Notes: generated by a model not told the origin, from the letters alone. 49,728 nt of DNA from Desulfuromonadales bacterium (GCA_030613545.1 JAUWLU010000002.1:1-49728), one strand, 5' to 3'. Counted from the stretch's first letter, positions 17,149 through 26,730 are shown. Made by a program: numbers and translations.

Positions 17149-17787
17149 TTAAACGATATAACGCAGGTAGGGGTTGGTGCGCCGCTCCCGGCCGATGGTG
17201 GTTTCCGGACCGTGACCGGGGCAGACTACGATTTCATCGGGCAGGGTCAGGATACGGTCGCGCAAAGCCTTCATCAAAGCGCCCTGATCGCCGGAGGGCA
17301 GGTCGGTACGGCCGATGGAACCGGCAAACAGGTTATCGCCGGCGAACAGTCGCCCTTCGCCGAGCAGACAGATGCCCCCGGGCGAATGGCCGGGCACGTG
17401 AATCACCTGAAACCGAAACTCACCAAGCTCCACAAAGTCACCATCTTGCAATAGCCGAGTCGGCTCCGGCGACGGTTCGACGTGCTGGCAACCAAAACGC
17501 ATCGCGTGCTCCGAAGCGCCGCGCAGGATGGCCAGATCCGCCGAATGGATCAGCAGTTCGGCCTGGGTCTCTTCCAGCAGCGACCGGTTGCCGCCGATAT
17601 GATCGAAATGGCCATGGGTATTGACCACCATCTTCAGGGTCAAGTTGTTTTCGGCCAATATTTCCAAAATGCGCTGCGCCTTGCCGCCGGGATCGATGAC
17701 CATCGCCTGTCCGCTGGCCTGGCAGCCGAGCAGATAGCAATTGACCTGCAGTTCCCCGGTTACCAGAGACTTTGTCCACAGGGCCAT
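17149..17787 (-). CDS. MBL-fold metallohydrolase, GloB-like
   Basis: Probable thioester or glyoxalase II-like hydrolase (212 residues). The metal motif is THGHFDHIGG (His58, His60, Asp62, His63), with His134 in PGHSPGG, Asp151 in AGDNLFAGSIGRTDL and His192 in PGHGPET. It lacks the longer C-terminal domain of classical glyoxalase II and resembles the short YcbL-type group. The start codon shares a base with the stop of the YhaM-like gene, so translation is coupled. Confidence 0.85.
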   Translation of the reverse strand: MALWTKSLVTGELQVNCYLLGCQASGQAMVIDPGGKAQRILEILAENNLTLKMVVNTHGHFDHIGGNRSLLEETQAELLIHSADLAILRGASEHAMRFGCQHVEPSPEPTRLLQDGDFVELGEFRFQVIHVPGHSPGGICLLGEGRLFAGDNLFAGSIGRTDLPSGDQGALMKALRDRILTLPDEIVVCPGHGPETTIGRERRTNPYLRYIV

Positions 17788-18929
17788 CAGTTATCCCCCT
17801 CATCGAGCTGGGCAAAGAGGTTCAGGGTCTTTTCCTGCAGCTGATCGGCCAGACTGAAACGCAGATCGCGATCCTTGGCCGCCGGCTGCCGACGACCCTT
17901 GGCAGATTTCTCCCCTTCGACCGGCGGCGCCGTCACCGGTTGCGCTGCGAGCGGCGCCTCGGCCGCAACGGTCTGCTGCTCCCCGGTTTTCTTAAAGAAG
18001 TAACGGTCGTAGATGCGATGATAGCCGCTCCAGGCGGCGCCGTTGTCGGGCTCTTTCTGCAAATGGGTCTGCACGCCGTTGATCTTGCTGTCGAGATCAT
18101 CGAGATAATTGAGAATGACCGCCTCCAGGGTTTTCGGCCGTTTCGGCGACCCATACTCGTACTGACCATGATGGGAAAGCAGCAGATGTTTCAGCAGCAG
18201 TCCGGCAGGCACGGGAAAATCCCCCAGCTGCCGCAATTTGGCCTCGACCATTTCCACGCCGATCACGATGTGACCAAGCAGCTTGCCGGTATCTGTATAG
18301 CCAAAAGACCGTTCGTAGCAGAGCTCGGCGACCTTGCCGATATCGTGTAGCAAAGCCCCGGTCAGCAGCAGATCGCGCTGTACCCCGGGATAGCGTCGGC
18401 CGATATCGTCGGCCAGCTGGGCCACCGCCAGGGAGTGTTCCAGCAATCCGCCGAGATAAACATGGTGAATCGATTTAGCCGCCGGCGCCTGGGCAAAGAG
18501 CCGAAGGAACTCTTCATCGGCCAGAAAGGCCTCCATCAAATCGCGAAAATGGGGGGTCTCCAGGCTGGCCACCAGCTGCCGCAGTTCGGCCAGCATCTCT
18601 TCTACCGGCCGGCCGCTGACCGGCAGGTAATCGCCCAGGTCCACATCCTGTTCGGCAATCTTTTCCAGGCGTTGGACGACCAGTTGCATCTTGCCGAGAT
18701 AGACGCTGGCCTTGCCCGCCACGCGCACGAAATCATCTTTATCAAAGAGGCCGGATAGTTCCTCGACCCGGTCCCATACCCGCCCCTCGATTTCACCGGT
18801 ACAATCCATCAATTTCAAAGTCAAATAGGGCTTGCCGTTCTTGGCCATGGCGGTGATCTTTTCCCGCACCAGAAACTGACCGTTGACCTGATCCCGCTCC
18901 CTAATCTGTGCTACGTAAAGCTCTTTCAA
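17787..18929 (-). CDS. YhaM-type 3'-5' exoribonuclease (OB fold plus HD domain)
   Basis: 380 residues. An N-terminal OB-fold nucleic-acid-binding domain (about 12-95) is followed by an HD phosphohydrolase domain with LEHSL (His165), HDIGKVAEL (His195-Asp196), His220, LSHHGQYEYGSP (His253/254) and Asp277. This architecture is that of B. subtilis YhaM, a 3'-5' exonuclease. The C-terminal 65 residues are low-complexity and look disordered. Translation starts at TTG 18929, overlapping the upstream stop by 3-4 bases, with AGGAG well placed. Confidence 0.85.
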   Translation of the reverse strand: MKELYVAQIRERDQVNGQFLVREKITAMAKNGKPYLTLKLMDCTGEIEGRVWDRVEELSGLFDKDDFVRVAGKASVYLGKMQLVVQRLEKIAEQDVDLGDYLPVSGRPVEEMLAELRQLVASLETPHFRDLMEAFLADEEFLRLFAQAPAAKSIHHVYLGGLLEHSLAVAQLADDIGRRYPGVQRDLLLTGALLHDIGKVAELCYERSFGYTDTGKLLGHIVIGVEMVEAKLRQLGDFPVPAGLLLKHLLLSHHGQYEYGSPKRPKTLEAVILNYLDDLDSKINGVQTHLQKEPDNGAAWSGYHRIYDRYFFKKTGEQQTVAAEAPLAAQPVTAPPVEGEKSAKGRRQPAAKDRDLRFSLADQLQEKTLNLFAQLDEGDN

Positions 18930-20518
18930 CGACGACTCCTGTTGGTTGCTGTTGCTGCGATCTGCTCGGCGGCCTTGAGACCGTCTAAAGCAGCGCTCAT
19001 GATTCCTCCCGCGTAACCGGCCCCTTCGCCGACGGGATATAGTCCGGGTTGATGCAAAGCCTGGCCATCCGCCTGACGCAAGATGCGCAGCGGCGCTGAA
19101 GTGCGGGTTTCGACACCGACCAGGGTGGCCTCAGCCGTGATAAAGCCGCGCATGCGGCGCTCAAAATGGGGTAGCGCTCGGCGCAGAGCGGTGCTGACAA
19201 AAGGTGGCAAGACCTGCTGCAGCTCCCATTCCCGCACCCCAGGACGACAGGAGGAGTTCAGCGGCCCTTTGCCGCGGCCGAGAAAAGCAAGCAGATTCTG
19301 CGCCGGTGCTCGATAATCGCTACCGCCGGCGACAAAAGCCGCTTCCTCCCAGCGGCGCTGAAAGCGCACTCCAGCCAGGGGATCGGTCGCGCCGAAATCG
19401 TCGGGACGCACCGCCACCACCAGGGCACTGTTACTGTAAGGACCGTTGCGACGGCGGTTACTCATACCGTTGACCACCAGCCCTCCATGCTCGGAAGCAG
19501 CCAGCACCACCTCACCCCCGGGACACATGCAGAAAGAATAGATACCGCGCTTGCTATCCGGGTCGTTGTAGGTCAGGGCATATTCGGCCGTCGGCAATCG
19601 CGGATGGCGGCGATGCCCGTACTGAATAAAATTGATCAACTCCGCCGGATGCTCGACCCGCAGGCCAATGGCAAAGGGCTTGCTTTCCAGGGCCACGCTC
19701 TGCTTAGCCAGCATACCATAGGTATCGCGGGCGCTGTGACCGGTGGCGAGCACCAGACTGTCGCAGGCGAATTCTTCCTGCTGATCGAGAATCGCCCCCT
19801 GTAAACGGCCAGCGCCAATGGTCAGATCGGTCAGGCAGGTTCCGAAACGAATCTCCACCCCGAGCCGCAACAACTCGCGGCGAAAATTAATCAGTACCAA
19901 CCGCAGCCGATCGCTGCCAACATGGGGCTTGGCCTGGCTGAGAATCTCTTCGCTGGCGCCAAAATCGACCAAGGTCCGCAGCACATAGGCGCCCCAGGGA
20001 TGTTTGACGCGGGTATTGAGCTTGCCGTCGGAAAAGGTGCCGGCACCGCCTTCGCCGAACTGAATATTGCTGGCCGGATCAAAGGGTCCGCCGGACCGAA
20101 ACCGGTTAACGGCCGGCACCCGCCGTTCCACCGGTTCACCGCGCTCGATGAGGGTGACCTGAAAACCGTAACGGGCCAGACTCAGGGCAGCAAAGAGCCC
20201 CGCAGGTCCCATGCCGACCACCAGCACTCGATGGTGCCGATCGAGAGGATCGATCTTCGGCACCGCAGGAGGATGCCAGTGGCTCAGTCGCCGGTTATCG
20301 CCTTGCTGAGCCAGCAGAGTCGCTTCATCGGCCACTTCGAAAACGACAGAAACGATGCGCAGCACTTTCGGCTTGCGCCGTGCATCGATGGCCCTGCGCA
20401 CTACCCGAAAACCGTGCAGATCGTCCCGTTCCAGGCCCAGCTCTGCGGCTACCCTGCCCGGCAGCAGCGACTCGTCTTCATCGAGACCCAGAACGATCTC
20501 TCGCAACTGTAGAGCCAT
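18926..20518 (-). CDS. NAD(P)/FAD-dependent dehydrogenase, COG2509 type
   Basis: Large flavoprotein of unknown substrate (530 residues). An N-terminal domain of about 90 residues (RVVRRAIDARRKPKVLRIV) precedes the Rossmann FAD site VVGMGPAGLFAAL (100-112) with the acidic strand end LIERGEPVERR. The segments FGEGGAGTFSDGKLNTR and SSCRPG, and a C-terminal GEGAGYAGGIMSAALDGL that closes the FAD site, are typical of this group. AGGAGG precedes the ATG. It lies 93 bp after the kinase gene and overlaps the YhaM gene. Confidence 0.88.
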   Translation of the reverse strand: MALQLREIVLGLDEDESLLPGRVAAELGLERDDLHGFRVVRRAIDARRKPKVLRIVSVVFEVADEATLLAQQGDNRRLSHWHPPAVPKIDPLDRHHRVLVVGMGPAGLFAALSLARYGFQVTLIERGEPVERRVPAVNRFRSGGPFDPASNIQFGEGGAGTFSDGKLNTRVKHPWGAYVLRTLVDFGASEEILSQAKPHVGSDRLRLVLINFRRELLRLGVEIRFGTCLTDLTIGAGRLQGAILDQQEEFACDSLVLATGHSARDTYGMLAKQSVALESKPFAIGLRVEHPAELINFIQYGHRRHPRLPTAEYALTYNDPDSKRGIYSFCMCPGGEVVLAASEHGGLVVNGMSNRRRNGPYSNSALVVAVRPDDFGATDPLAGVRFQRRWEEAAFVAGGSDYRAPAQNLLAFLGRGKGPLNSSCRPGVREWELQQVLPPFVSTALRRALPHFERRMRGFITAEATLVGVETRTSAPLRILRQADGQALHQPGLYPVGEGAGYAGGIMSAALDGLKAAEQIAATATNRSRR

Positions 20519-20611
20519 CAGCCGGCCCTCCTAAGGCTTTGCGGCCGGAACGGCGCAGCGACTGTCGCCGGTTTCGGACCACCCAGTGCAGCTCGACCAG
20601 CGAAATAGAAA

Positions 20612-21775
20612 TTATGCCACGGGAAATTCAATTTGAAAAACGGTGCCCTGCCCTGTTTCACTCTGCGCCTTGATATGGCCCTGGTAGGTTTTGACGATCC
20701 GCAGCACCACCGACAGACCAAAACCCGTTCCCTTGGGCTTGGTTGTGAAAAATGGGTCGAAAATCTTGCTGAGATTCTCCGGCGGGATCCCCCGACCGGT
20801 GTCGCTGACCTCAATCTGAATTCGGTCTCGATCGCGAGCCAGCCGAACTCCTAATCTTCCCCCCTGACGCATTTCATAGATGGCGTTGGTAAACAGGTTG
20901 GTAAAGATCTGTTCGACTTCGGCTATATTCGCCATTATCGGCGGCAACCCCGTTTCCAGCTCCTTGTCCAGCTTGATGTCATGGGCCTCCAGCTGTTCAT
21001 TCAAACTGGTCAGGATGCGGTCGATGACCTCCTGCAAAGAAACCGGCTGTGTCGCTCCCCGCGGCCGCTTGCTGGAAGCCAGCAGCTGGATCAGGATATT
21101 GTCGATGCGATCTACCTCTCCGAGCAGTTTATCGACATAGCCGGCCCTTTCTGGATCGTTGACCAGGACAGGCTTGAGTATCTGGGAAAACAGACTGATG
21201 GCATTGAGGGGATTGCGAATCTCATGGGCCATACCCGCTGCCAAATGACCGAGAGTCGCAAGCTTTTCGGCCTGCATTATTTCCGCATGAGCCCGCTCCA
21301 ACTCCAGAGTTTTTTCCGCTACCCGCCGTTCCAGTTCGCTGTTCCATCCCTTGATTTCGTTGAGCAACCGTTCCCGCTCGAGACGCAGTTCACGGTTGTG
21401 AATTTCGATGCGCCGAATACGCAAAACGTTTTCAATTCGGTCGATCAGATCCTGATTCCTGAAGGGCTTTAAAACATAATCGGCCGCGCCGGCCTTCATG
21501 ACCTCGACAGCGATCTGCTCGTTACCTTTGCCGGTCAGCATGATGACGTACGTATCGGGAAAACGCTGGCGCATCTCCCGCAGGGTGGTCATGCCATCCA
21601 TGCCGGGCATCATATAATCGAGCAGCACCAGCGACGGCATTTCCCGCTCTACCGTCGCCAGGCATTCCTCGCCACTTTCAGCGGTGATTACTTCGTAGCC
21701 ACGGGTGGTGAGCAACATTACTGCGAGGTCGAGTATAAGCGCTTCATCATCGACCACCAATATCCGGCCGGACAT
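20612..21775 (-). CDS. Receiver-histidine kinase hybrid protein
   Basis: Soluble signalling protein of 387 residues with no membrane segment. The N-terminal receiver domain (1-120) has Asp9/Asp10, phosphoacceptor Asp53 in LLDYMMPG, Thr81 and Lys103. A coiled coil (about 120-170) leads to a HisKA domain with His184 in [18 protein letters not shown], and a HATPase domain with the N-box around Asn297, DTGRGI (325-330) and GTGFGL (349-354). The receiver-first order suggests that phosphorylation by an outside kinase controls its own kinase activity. No output regulator is adjacent. Confidence 0.92.
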   Translation of the reverse strand: MSGRILVVDDEALILDLAVMLLTTRGYEVITAESGEECLATVEREMPSLVLLDYMMPGMDGMTTLREMRQRFPDTYVIMLTGKGNEQIAVEVMKAGAADYVLKPFRNQDLIDRIENVLRIRRIEIHNRELRLERERLLNEIKGWNSELERRVAEKTLELERAHAEIMQAEKLATLGHLAAGMAHEIRNPLNAISLFSQILKPVLVNDPERAGYVDKLLGEVDRIDNILIQLLASSKRPRGATQPVSLQEVIDRILTSLNEQLEAHDIKLDKELETGLPPIMANIAEVEQIFTNLFTNAIYEMRQGGRLGVRLARDRDRIQIEVSDTGRGIPPENLSKIFDPFFTTKPKGTGFGLSVVLRIVKTYQGHIKAQSETGQGTVFQIEFPVA

Positions 21776-21822
21776 TCCTGTACCTCCCGATTTACTCGTT
21801 TTACTACCTGAAATTTTTGCCT

Positions 21823-21852
21823 AGCATAACCTTTGGCAGGCCATTTTTGCAA
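21823..21852 (-). promoter_or_regulatory. Candidate sigma-70 promoter of the receiver-kinase gene
   Basis: Minus strand: -35 TTGCAA (21852-21847), 18-base spacer, -10 TATGCT (21828-21823), about 48 bp before the ATG. No sigma-54 GG-N10-GC pair is convincing here. Confidence 0.45.
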
Positions 21853-21884
21853 GGACAAAGCCCTGCTGAAAAACAGCCTGCCAC

Positions 21885-21911
21885 AAAGCAAAAGCAGCCC
21901 TAAGGCTGCTC
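21885..21911 (-). terminator. Intrinsic terminator after uspA
   Basis: Stem AGCAGCC/GGCTGCT (loop TTAG on the minus strand) followed on the minus strand by TTTGCTTTG. It lies about 50 bp past the uspA stop. Confidence 0.7.
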
Positions 21912-21959
21912 TGCGTCACACTTTCTCAAACTATCTATCAGGTGGTCGATTATCGGGAA

Positions 21960-22406
21960 CTACTCCGTATAGCGAATGGTCATCACCGGTACGGGGGACT
22001 TGCGCACCACCTTCTCCGCCGTGCTGCCAAATAGTACGTGATCCAAGCCGCTGCGACCATGGGTCCCCATCACGATCAGGTCAGCGGAGACTTCCTCGGC
22101 TTTTTTGATGATCTCGTCGTAGGGAATCCCCGGGACAATAAACGATTCGTAGTTGTCGTATTCCCGCAGATTAACCCGGCAGAATTTATCCATCATTTTT
22201 CGAGCACCCTGTTCGATCTCTTCTTCGAGGGTTTCAAAGGAAATGTGCGGCACGTAGAAACCACGCAAATCAACCGGCTCATTGATTACATGAACGACCA
22301 ATAGCAGGGCCTGATATTTTATGGCCAGATCGCGGGCATAGTTAAAGGCATAGGCCGAGTTTTCAGAAAAATCGCTGGCAAACAGAATTGTTTTGAATTC
22401 TTTCAT
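21960..22406 (-). CDS. Universal stress protein, UspA family
   Basis: Single-domain 148-residue Usp. The start KTILFASDFSENS and the ATP-binding signature GTHGRSGLDHVLFGS (G-x2-G-x9-G-S) mark it as a nucleotide-binding member. The conserved Asp in VVHVINEP/ASDF regions is retained. GGAGG precedes the ATG. It is monocistronic with its own terminator. Its neighbours are signalling genes, but a shared role cannot be shown. Confidence 0.92.
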   Translation of the reverse strand: MKEFKTILFASDFSENSAYAFNYARDLAIKYQALLLVVHVINEPVDLRGFYVPHISFETLEEEIEQGARKMMDKFCRVNLREYDNYESFIVPGIPYDEIIKKAEEVSADLIVMGTHGRSGLDHVLFGSTAEKVVRKSPVPVMTIRYTE

Positions 22407-22498
22407 TGCGCCTCCACTCGGTGCTTGCGACTAATCGGTACCCCCCATTTCGGGCCATGGCATATGCTTGCAGAACAGCCCATTCTGCGCATATTCCG

Positions 22499-22891
22499 TT
22501 AATTTGCACTGACCGTCTTTTGTTCAGTGAGCATTTTGTTCATGACAATGCGCAATTCATCAAGCTTGATCGGTTTGTTGATATATTCATAAGCGCCCAG
22601 ATGAATCGCCTCCAGATAAGATTCGACCCCTCCGTGGGCGGTAACCATGATGACCTGAGTGCTGGGATAATGACGATTGAGTTCACGCAAAAAAACCATC
22701 CCGTTCATTTCGGGCATCTGCAGATCGCTGATCACCACCTGAACACTCTGCCGCTGTAAAAAATCGAGGGCCTCTCGACCGTTGGCCACACTGTCGACCC
22801 GATAGCCTTCCTGCTCCAGAATCTTGCTCAGGCCGATTCGAGCGTTTTCTTCATCGTCAACGACCAGAACCCTTCTTTCTCGTTGTCCCAC
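22499..22891 (-). CDS. Single-domain response regulator (CheY-like receiver)
   Basis: A lone receiver domain. From GTG 22891 it has 130 residues with LVVDDEENARIGLSKIL, phosphoacceptor Asp in VISDLQMPEMNG, Thr in MVTAHGG and Lys in YINKPIKLDEL. No DNA-binding or enzymatic output domain follows. GTG 22891 is chosen because AGGAGG lies five bases upstream; ATGs at 22939 and 22975 are in frame but lack a good ribosome site and would add a polar Gln/Glu-rich leader. A perfect palindrome lies upstream. The receiver is NtrC-like in sequence, so its partner may be a kinase elsewhere. Confidence 0.85.
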   Translation of the reverse strand: MGQRERRVLVVDDEENARIGLSKILEQEGYRVDSVANGREALDFLQRQSVQVVISDLQMPEMNGMVFLRELNRHYPSTQVIMVTAHGGVESYLEAIHLGAYEYINKPIKLDELRIVMNKMLTEQKTVSAN

Positions 22892-22984
22892 CGCTACCTC
22901 CTCTTGCTCTTCGCTGTTTGTCTGCGAAAAGTTTACCATTTGCGGCAAGGCTGTCAAGCAATGGAATATCACCATAAATTTCTA

Positions 22985-23000
22985 AATATACATGTATATT
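22985..23000. promoter_or_regulatory. 16-bp perfect palindrome upstream of the receiver gene
   Basis: AATATACATGTATATT is fully self-complementary. It lies in an AT-rich region 94 bp before GTG 22891 and downstream of a possible -35 TTGAAT on the minus strand. It looks like an operator overlapping a promoter. Confidence 0.45.
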
Positions 23001-23057
23001 CGATTGCTTACAGAATTATTCAAGGGACGTAATGTTCTCGAAAGAAACCCTGAAAGC

Positions 23058-23873
23058 TCAAGACTCCGCCTGCCAGAGAAGAATTAATTGTTTGATCAGT
23101 TCGGCAAGGGGGGCGGCGCCACCCCGGCCGACAGCCAGCACGTCTTGGTGACTGAGAGGTGAAGAACTCAGCCCCGCCGCCCGATTGGCCACATAGGACA
23201 GTCCCGCCACCCGCATCCCCAGGTATTTGCCCATGATCGCCTCGGGCACCGTGGACATGGAAACGGCATCGGCGCCAAGCAGACCCAGAGCGCGTATTTC
23301 GGCGGGGGTTTCATAGGATGGACCCGGCAGTGCCGCCAGCACCCCCTGCGCCAAGCCGATACCCCGCTGCAGCGCAAAGGCCTGCAGCGCCGCATAGTGC
23401 TGCTGGTCGTAGAGCTGCGACAGATCAAGAAAGGGATCGTTGGGCTGGCCCCGCAAAGGATTGTCGCCCAGCAGATTGATGTGATCGTGGATAGACATGA
23501 AGTGGCCCGGCAGCAGATCCTGGCGAATCCCGCCGACGGCGTTGGTCAACAGCAGAAACCGGCAACCGAGCAGATGGGCCAGATGCACCGGCGCGCAGAC
23601 CTGGCGGGCATCCAGTCCTTGGTAGAGGTGAAAACGACCCTGAAAAAACAGCACCCGCCAGCCTTGCAGATTACCGGCGAGCAGTTGCCCGGCGTGCCCG
23701 GCCAGTTCGGTGCGGGGAAAGCAGGCATAGTCCCCATAGGGGAAAACCTGCCCCCCCTCCGCGGTTTCGGCGGCGGCGCCGAGGCCAGAGCCAAGAACGA
23801 CTGCCAGATCAAAGGGCTCCTTGCCCAGCCGTTGCTGAACCGCCTCCTTTAGCTGATCGAAGCCCGGTGCCAT
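23058..23873 (-). CDS. Purine nucleoside phosphorylase, trimeric type
   Basis: Phosphorolyses purine nucleosides in salvage. The 271 residues carry VVLGSGLGAAAE, GRFHLYQG, TNAVGGI, GPSYETPAEIRAL and SMSTVPEAI, the signature regions of PunA/PNP-I enzymes. The frame is open to 23966, but the ATG at 23873 has GGAGG six bases upstream and starts the domain. It is last in rlmN-mtnP-TPR-pnp and belongs to the same fold family as the nearby MtnP. Confidence 0.92.
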   Translation of the reverse strand: MAPGFDQLKEAVQQRLGKEPFDLAVVLGSGLGAAAETAEGGQVFPYGDYACFPRTELAGHAGQLLAGNLQGWRVLFFQGRFHLYQGLDARQVCAPVHLAHLLGCRFLLLTNAVGGIRQDLLPGHFMSIHDHINLLGDNPLRGQPNDPFLDLSQLYDQQHYAALQAFALQRGIGLAQGVLAALPGPSYETPAEIRALGLLGADAVSMSTVPEAIMGKYLGMRVAGLSYVANRAAGLSSSPLSHQDVLAVGRGGAAPLAELIKQLILLWQAES

Positions 23874-23895
23874 CTTGACCTCCGAAGAAAAAGGA

Positions 23896-24642
23896 TTACT
23901 GGAGTAACTCCAGATAGTGTTCAGCCTGTTCACCCAGTTCCGATGACGGCGCCAGGCGTACCACATTTCGAAAATACTGCACAGCTTCGGCCGAACTGTT
24001 TTCTTTCATATAGGCCAGACCGAGTTGAAAATGGGTGCGGATATTGTTGCCGTTGAGTTTCAGCGCCTGGTGAAATTCTCCCAGTGCGCGACCGGTCTTA
24101 CCCATGGCATAGTAGGTTTCACCAAGGCGCAGGTGAGCCTGATCGTAACGGGGGTTCTGCGCCAGGGCCTTGCGGTAGGCATTGATCGCCTCGAGATACT
24201 CCCGCTTCTGAAAATGAGCATAGCCGAGGCCGGTCAGGGGAACCTCCGAGCGGTCAAACATCAAGTTGGAAGCCGCCTTGTTGAAGTAATGGATGGCGTC
24301 ATCCGGACGCTGCAGATCGAGATACAGGGCACCGAGATTGTTTTCGATCAGCGAATCGTCGGGGCGCTCTTTTAAGGCCCGAAGATAATACCCCTCGGCG
24401 TCGGCATAAGCGCCCTTGAGCTGATAGGCACGGCCCAGGCCGACCAGTACGTCGGGGTTATGGGCATCGGCTTCATAGGCCTTGTGAAATTCCTGCAGCG
24501 CGCGGCTGGCGTTACCCTCGTGCAGATAAGAAACACCAAGAATGTAGTGAACGTCCTCCTGTTGCGGGGCCTTTTGCCGAGGCTCGGCACAGCCGACCAG
24601 CAAACCACACAAGACAAGGATAACAGCCGAACTGAAACGCAT
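23896..24642 (-). CDS. TPR-repeat lipoprotein
   Basis: A 248-residue predicted lipoprotein: the signal peptide ends in LLVGC (Cys18 from ATG 24642), followed by about six tetratricopeptide repeats. PilF/PilW-type pilotins have similar size and layout, but there are no pilus genes here, so its role is open. The +2 residue after the lipidated Cys is Ala, which predicts outer-membrane sorting if the E. coli rule holds. GGAGG lies just before ATG 24642; an in-frame ATG at 24657 is unlikely. It is located between two nucleoside phosphorylase genes. Confidence 0.82.
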   Translation of the reverse strand: MRFSSAVILVLCGLLVGCAEPRQKAPQQEDVHYILGVSYLHEGNASRALQEFHKAYEADAHNPDVLVGLGRAYQLKGAYADAEGYYLRALKERPDDSLIENNLGALYLDLQRPDDAIHYFNKAASNLMFDRSEVPLTGLGYAHFQKREYLEAINAYRKALAQNPRYDQAHLRLGETYYAMGKTGRALGEFHQALKLNGNNIRTHFQLGLAYMKENSSAEAVQYFRNVVRLAPSSELGEQAEHYLELLQ

Positions 24643-24694
24643 AGATTCCTCCGGCACTGTCGCACAGATTCAAATCCGGGCGACAAAAAAGCGG

Positions 24695-25558
24695 TTAAAG
24701 GTATTTATCCAACAAGAGAGCCAACCGGCCCCGGGTGGCGTCGGATAGTTGGGTGGTATCGGTCATGATGGCATACTGCAGAGCGCTGCCACAGCCACAG
24801 GGGCGGGCGGCAACAGCGAACCCGGCCGCAACCTTGATGATATGGCGGGCGGTTGCCACGTTCTGCTCGATGACGGCCAGCACCGCCTCGACCGAAACAT
24901 CGTCATGCCCCTCATACCAGCAATCGTAGTCGGTGGCCAGGGCCACGGTACCATAACAGATCTCCGCTTCGCGGGCCAGACGCGCTTCAGGGAGATTGGT
25001 CATGCCGATAATGTCCACCCCCCAGCTGCGATAGATGTTCGATTCGGCCCGGGTCGAAAAATTCGGCCCCTCGATACAGAGATAGGTACCACCTTTGTGC
25101 ACGGTAGCACCGACCTCGGTTGCGGCCTGTGCCAGGATAGCGGACAGATCACCGCATACCGGGTCGGCGAACTGTACATGCCCTGCCACCCCTTCGCCAA
25201 AGAAGGTTGAAGCCCGCTTGCCCTGAGTACGGTCGAAGAACTGATCGGGGATAACGATATGCCCGGGTACGATCTCCTCCCGCATGCTGCCCACCGCCGA
25301 CACCGAAATGATGCGCTCCACGCCGAGCTGCTTCATGGCATGGATATTCGCCCGATAGGGCACTTCGCTCGGCAGCAAACGATGACCGCGGCCGTGGCGC
25401 GGCAAAAAGACCATCTGCACCCCATCGAGGGTGCCGGTAATCAAGGTATCGGATGGCTTGCCAAAGGGCGTGTCGACCTCAACCTGGCTCACGTCGCTCA
25501 GCCCTTCGATCTCGTAGAGCCCGCTGCCGCCGATTACGCCGATAACTGCCTGTGCCAT
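24695..25558 (-). CDS. mtnP: S-methyl-5'-thioadenosine phosphorylase
   Basis: Splits methylthioadenosine (and often 5'-deoxyadenosine) into adenine and a sugar phosphate, clearing SAM by-products. The 287 residues contain IGVIGGSGLYEIEG, PRHGRGHRLLPSEVPYRAN, GTYLCIEGPNFSTRAE, the MTNLPEARLAREAEICY segment and the base-site Asp in TDYDCW. It starts 20 bp after the rlmN stop. RlmN is a radical-SAM enzyme, so the pairing is metabolically sensible. Confidence 0.94.
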   Translation of the reverse strand: MAQAVIGVIGGSGLYEIEGLSDVSQVEVDTPFGKPSDTLITGTLDGVQMVFLPRHGRGHRLLPSEVPYRANIHAMKQLGVERIISVSAVGSMREEIVPGHIVIPDQFFDRTQGKRASTFFGEGVAGHVQFADPVCGDLSAILAQAATEVGATVHKGGTYLCIEGPNFSTRAESNIYRSWGVDIIGMTNLPEARLAREAEICYGTVALATDYDCWYEGHDDVSVEAVLAVIEQNVATARHIIKVAAGFAVAARPCGCGSALQYAIMTDTTQLSDATRGRLALLLDKYL

Positions 25559-25578
25559 GAATGCTGCCCCTTTCTCGA

Positions 25579-26637
25579 TTAGGATACCGATGATTGCTTG
25601 GATTTCGCGCCGTCGAGCTTGCCTTTGAGCTGACCGCAGGCCGCGGAGATATCCTGCCCCTTGCTGGCCCGCCGAATCGCGATCATATCGCGACTGAGCA
25701 GACAGGTCTGAAAGGCCTCGATGCGCTCGGCCGTCGGTGCCTTCAGGGGTGAACCGGGATGTTCGTTGTAAGGGATCAGATTAATCTTGGCTCGAATACC
25801 GTGCAGCAGGCGCACCAGGCGCCTGGCGTCCTGGTCGCTGTCGTTGACGCCGCGAATCAAGATATATTCGAAGGTAATGCGCTGCCGCGGTGCCAGGGGA
25901 TAAGCTCGGCAGGCGGCGAGCAGCTCCTTAAGGGGATAGCGGCGATTTATGGGCATCAACTCATCCCGCACCTCATCGGTGGTGGCGTTGAGGGAGACTG
26001 CCAGATTAATCTTGATCCGCCGGCCGAGTTCGAGCATCTGCGGCACCAGCCCGGCGGTGGACAGAGTCACCTTGCGCGGGCTGAAATCGAGGCCCTCCGG
26101 CAGATAGAAGATCTGCAGTGCCTTGATGACGTTTTCCAGATTGTCGAGGGGCTCGCCCATGCCCATCAGCACCAGATTTTGAATCGGCCCGTCCCGTCGA
26201 GCCGCGCAGACCTGGTTGACGATCTCGGCGGTTGTCAGGTTGCGCAGCAGGCCGAAATTCCCGGTGTAACAGAAGGAACAGCCCATAGCACAGCCGACCT
26301 GAGTCGAAATGCACAGGGTGGCCCGAGCGCCCTCCATAGGGATGCGCACCGTCTCCACACTCTGCCCGTCAGCCAGTCGGAACAGATACTTGCGCGTGCC
26401 GTCGCGACTTTCTTCCACCGCCTCCGGCTGCAGATCGGAAACATAGGCCCGTTGTTGCAGTTCCTGGCGCAAAGCCTTGGCCAGATCGGTCATGCCATCA
26501 AAAGAGCACACATCACGCCCGTAGATCCAGCGCATGATCTGGCTGGCACGAAACCGTTCCTTGCCGAGACCGGCAAGAAAAACGATCAACTCGTCCAGGG
26601 TAAGATTCTTGATATCGATGAGCTGTGAGTCTGGCAT
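25579..26637 (-). CDS. rlmN: Dual-specificity 23S rRNA/tRNA adenine-C2 methyltransferase RlmN
   Basis: Radical-SAM enzyme that methylates A2503 of 23S rRNA and A37 of some tRNAs. The 352 residues include the cluster motif C116-AMG-C120-SF-C123, MGMGEPLDN (158-166) and the methyl-carrying Cys334 in [10 protein letters not shown]. The frame is open to 26712, but ATG 26637 has AGGAG at normal spacing and avoids overlapping the ndk terminator. First gene of rlmN-mtnP-TPR-pnp. Confidence 0.95.
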   Translation of the reverse strand: MPDSQLIDIKNLTLDELIVFLAGLGKERFRASQIMRWIYGRDVCSFDGMTDLAKALRQELQQRAYVSDLQPEAVEESRDGTRKYLFRLADGQSVETVRIPMEGARATLCISTQVGCAMGCSFCYTGNFGLLRNLTTAEIVNQVCAARRDGPIQNLVLMGMGEPLDNLENVIKALQIFYLPEGLDFSPRKVTLSTAGLVPQMLELGRRIKINLAVSLNATTDEVRDELMPINRRYPLKELLAACRAYPLAPRQRITFEYILIRGVNDSDQDARRLVRLLHGIRAKINLIPYNEHPGSPLKAPTAERIEAFQTCLLSRDMIAIRRASKGQDISAACGQLKGKLDGAKSKQSSVS

Positions 26638-26667
26638 GGTGCTCCTGGCAATCGTATTGATTTTGCA

Positions 26668-26704
26668 ACAAAAAGCCCTGCAGATTGTATCTGAAGGGCT
26701 TTTC
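26668..26704 (-). terminator. Intrinsic terminator after ndk
   Basis: Stem AAAAGCCCT/AGGGCTTTT around a 15-base loop, followed on the minus strand by TTTTTGTTG. It separates hisI-hisG-ndk from rlmN. Confidence 0.8.
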
Positions 26705-26730
26705 AGGCACAAGGTTAAATGCGTCTCCGG

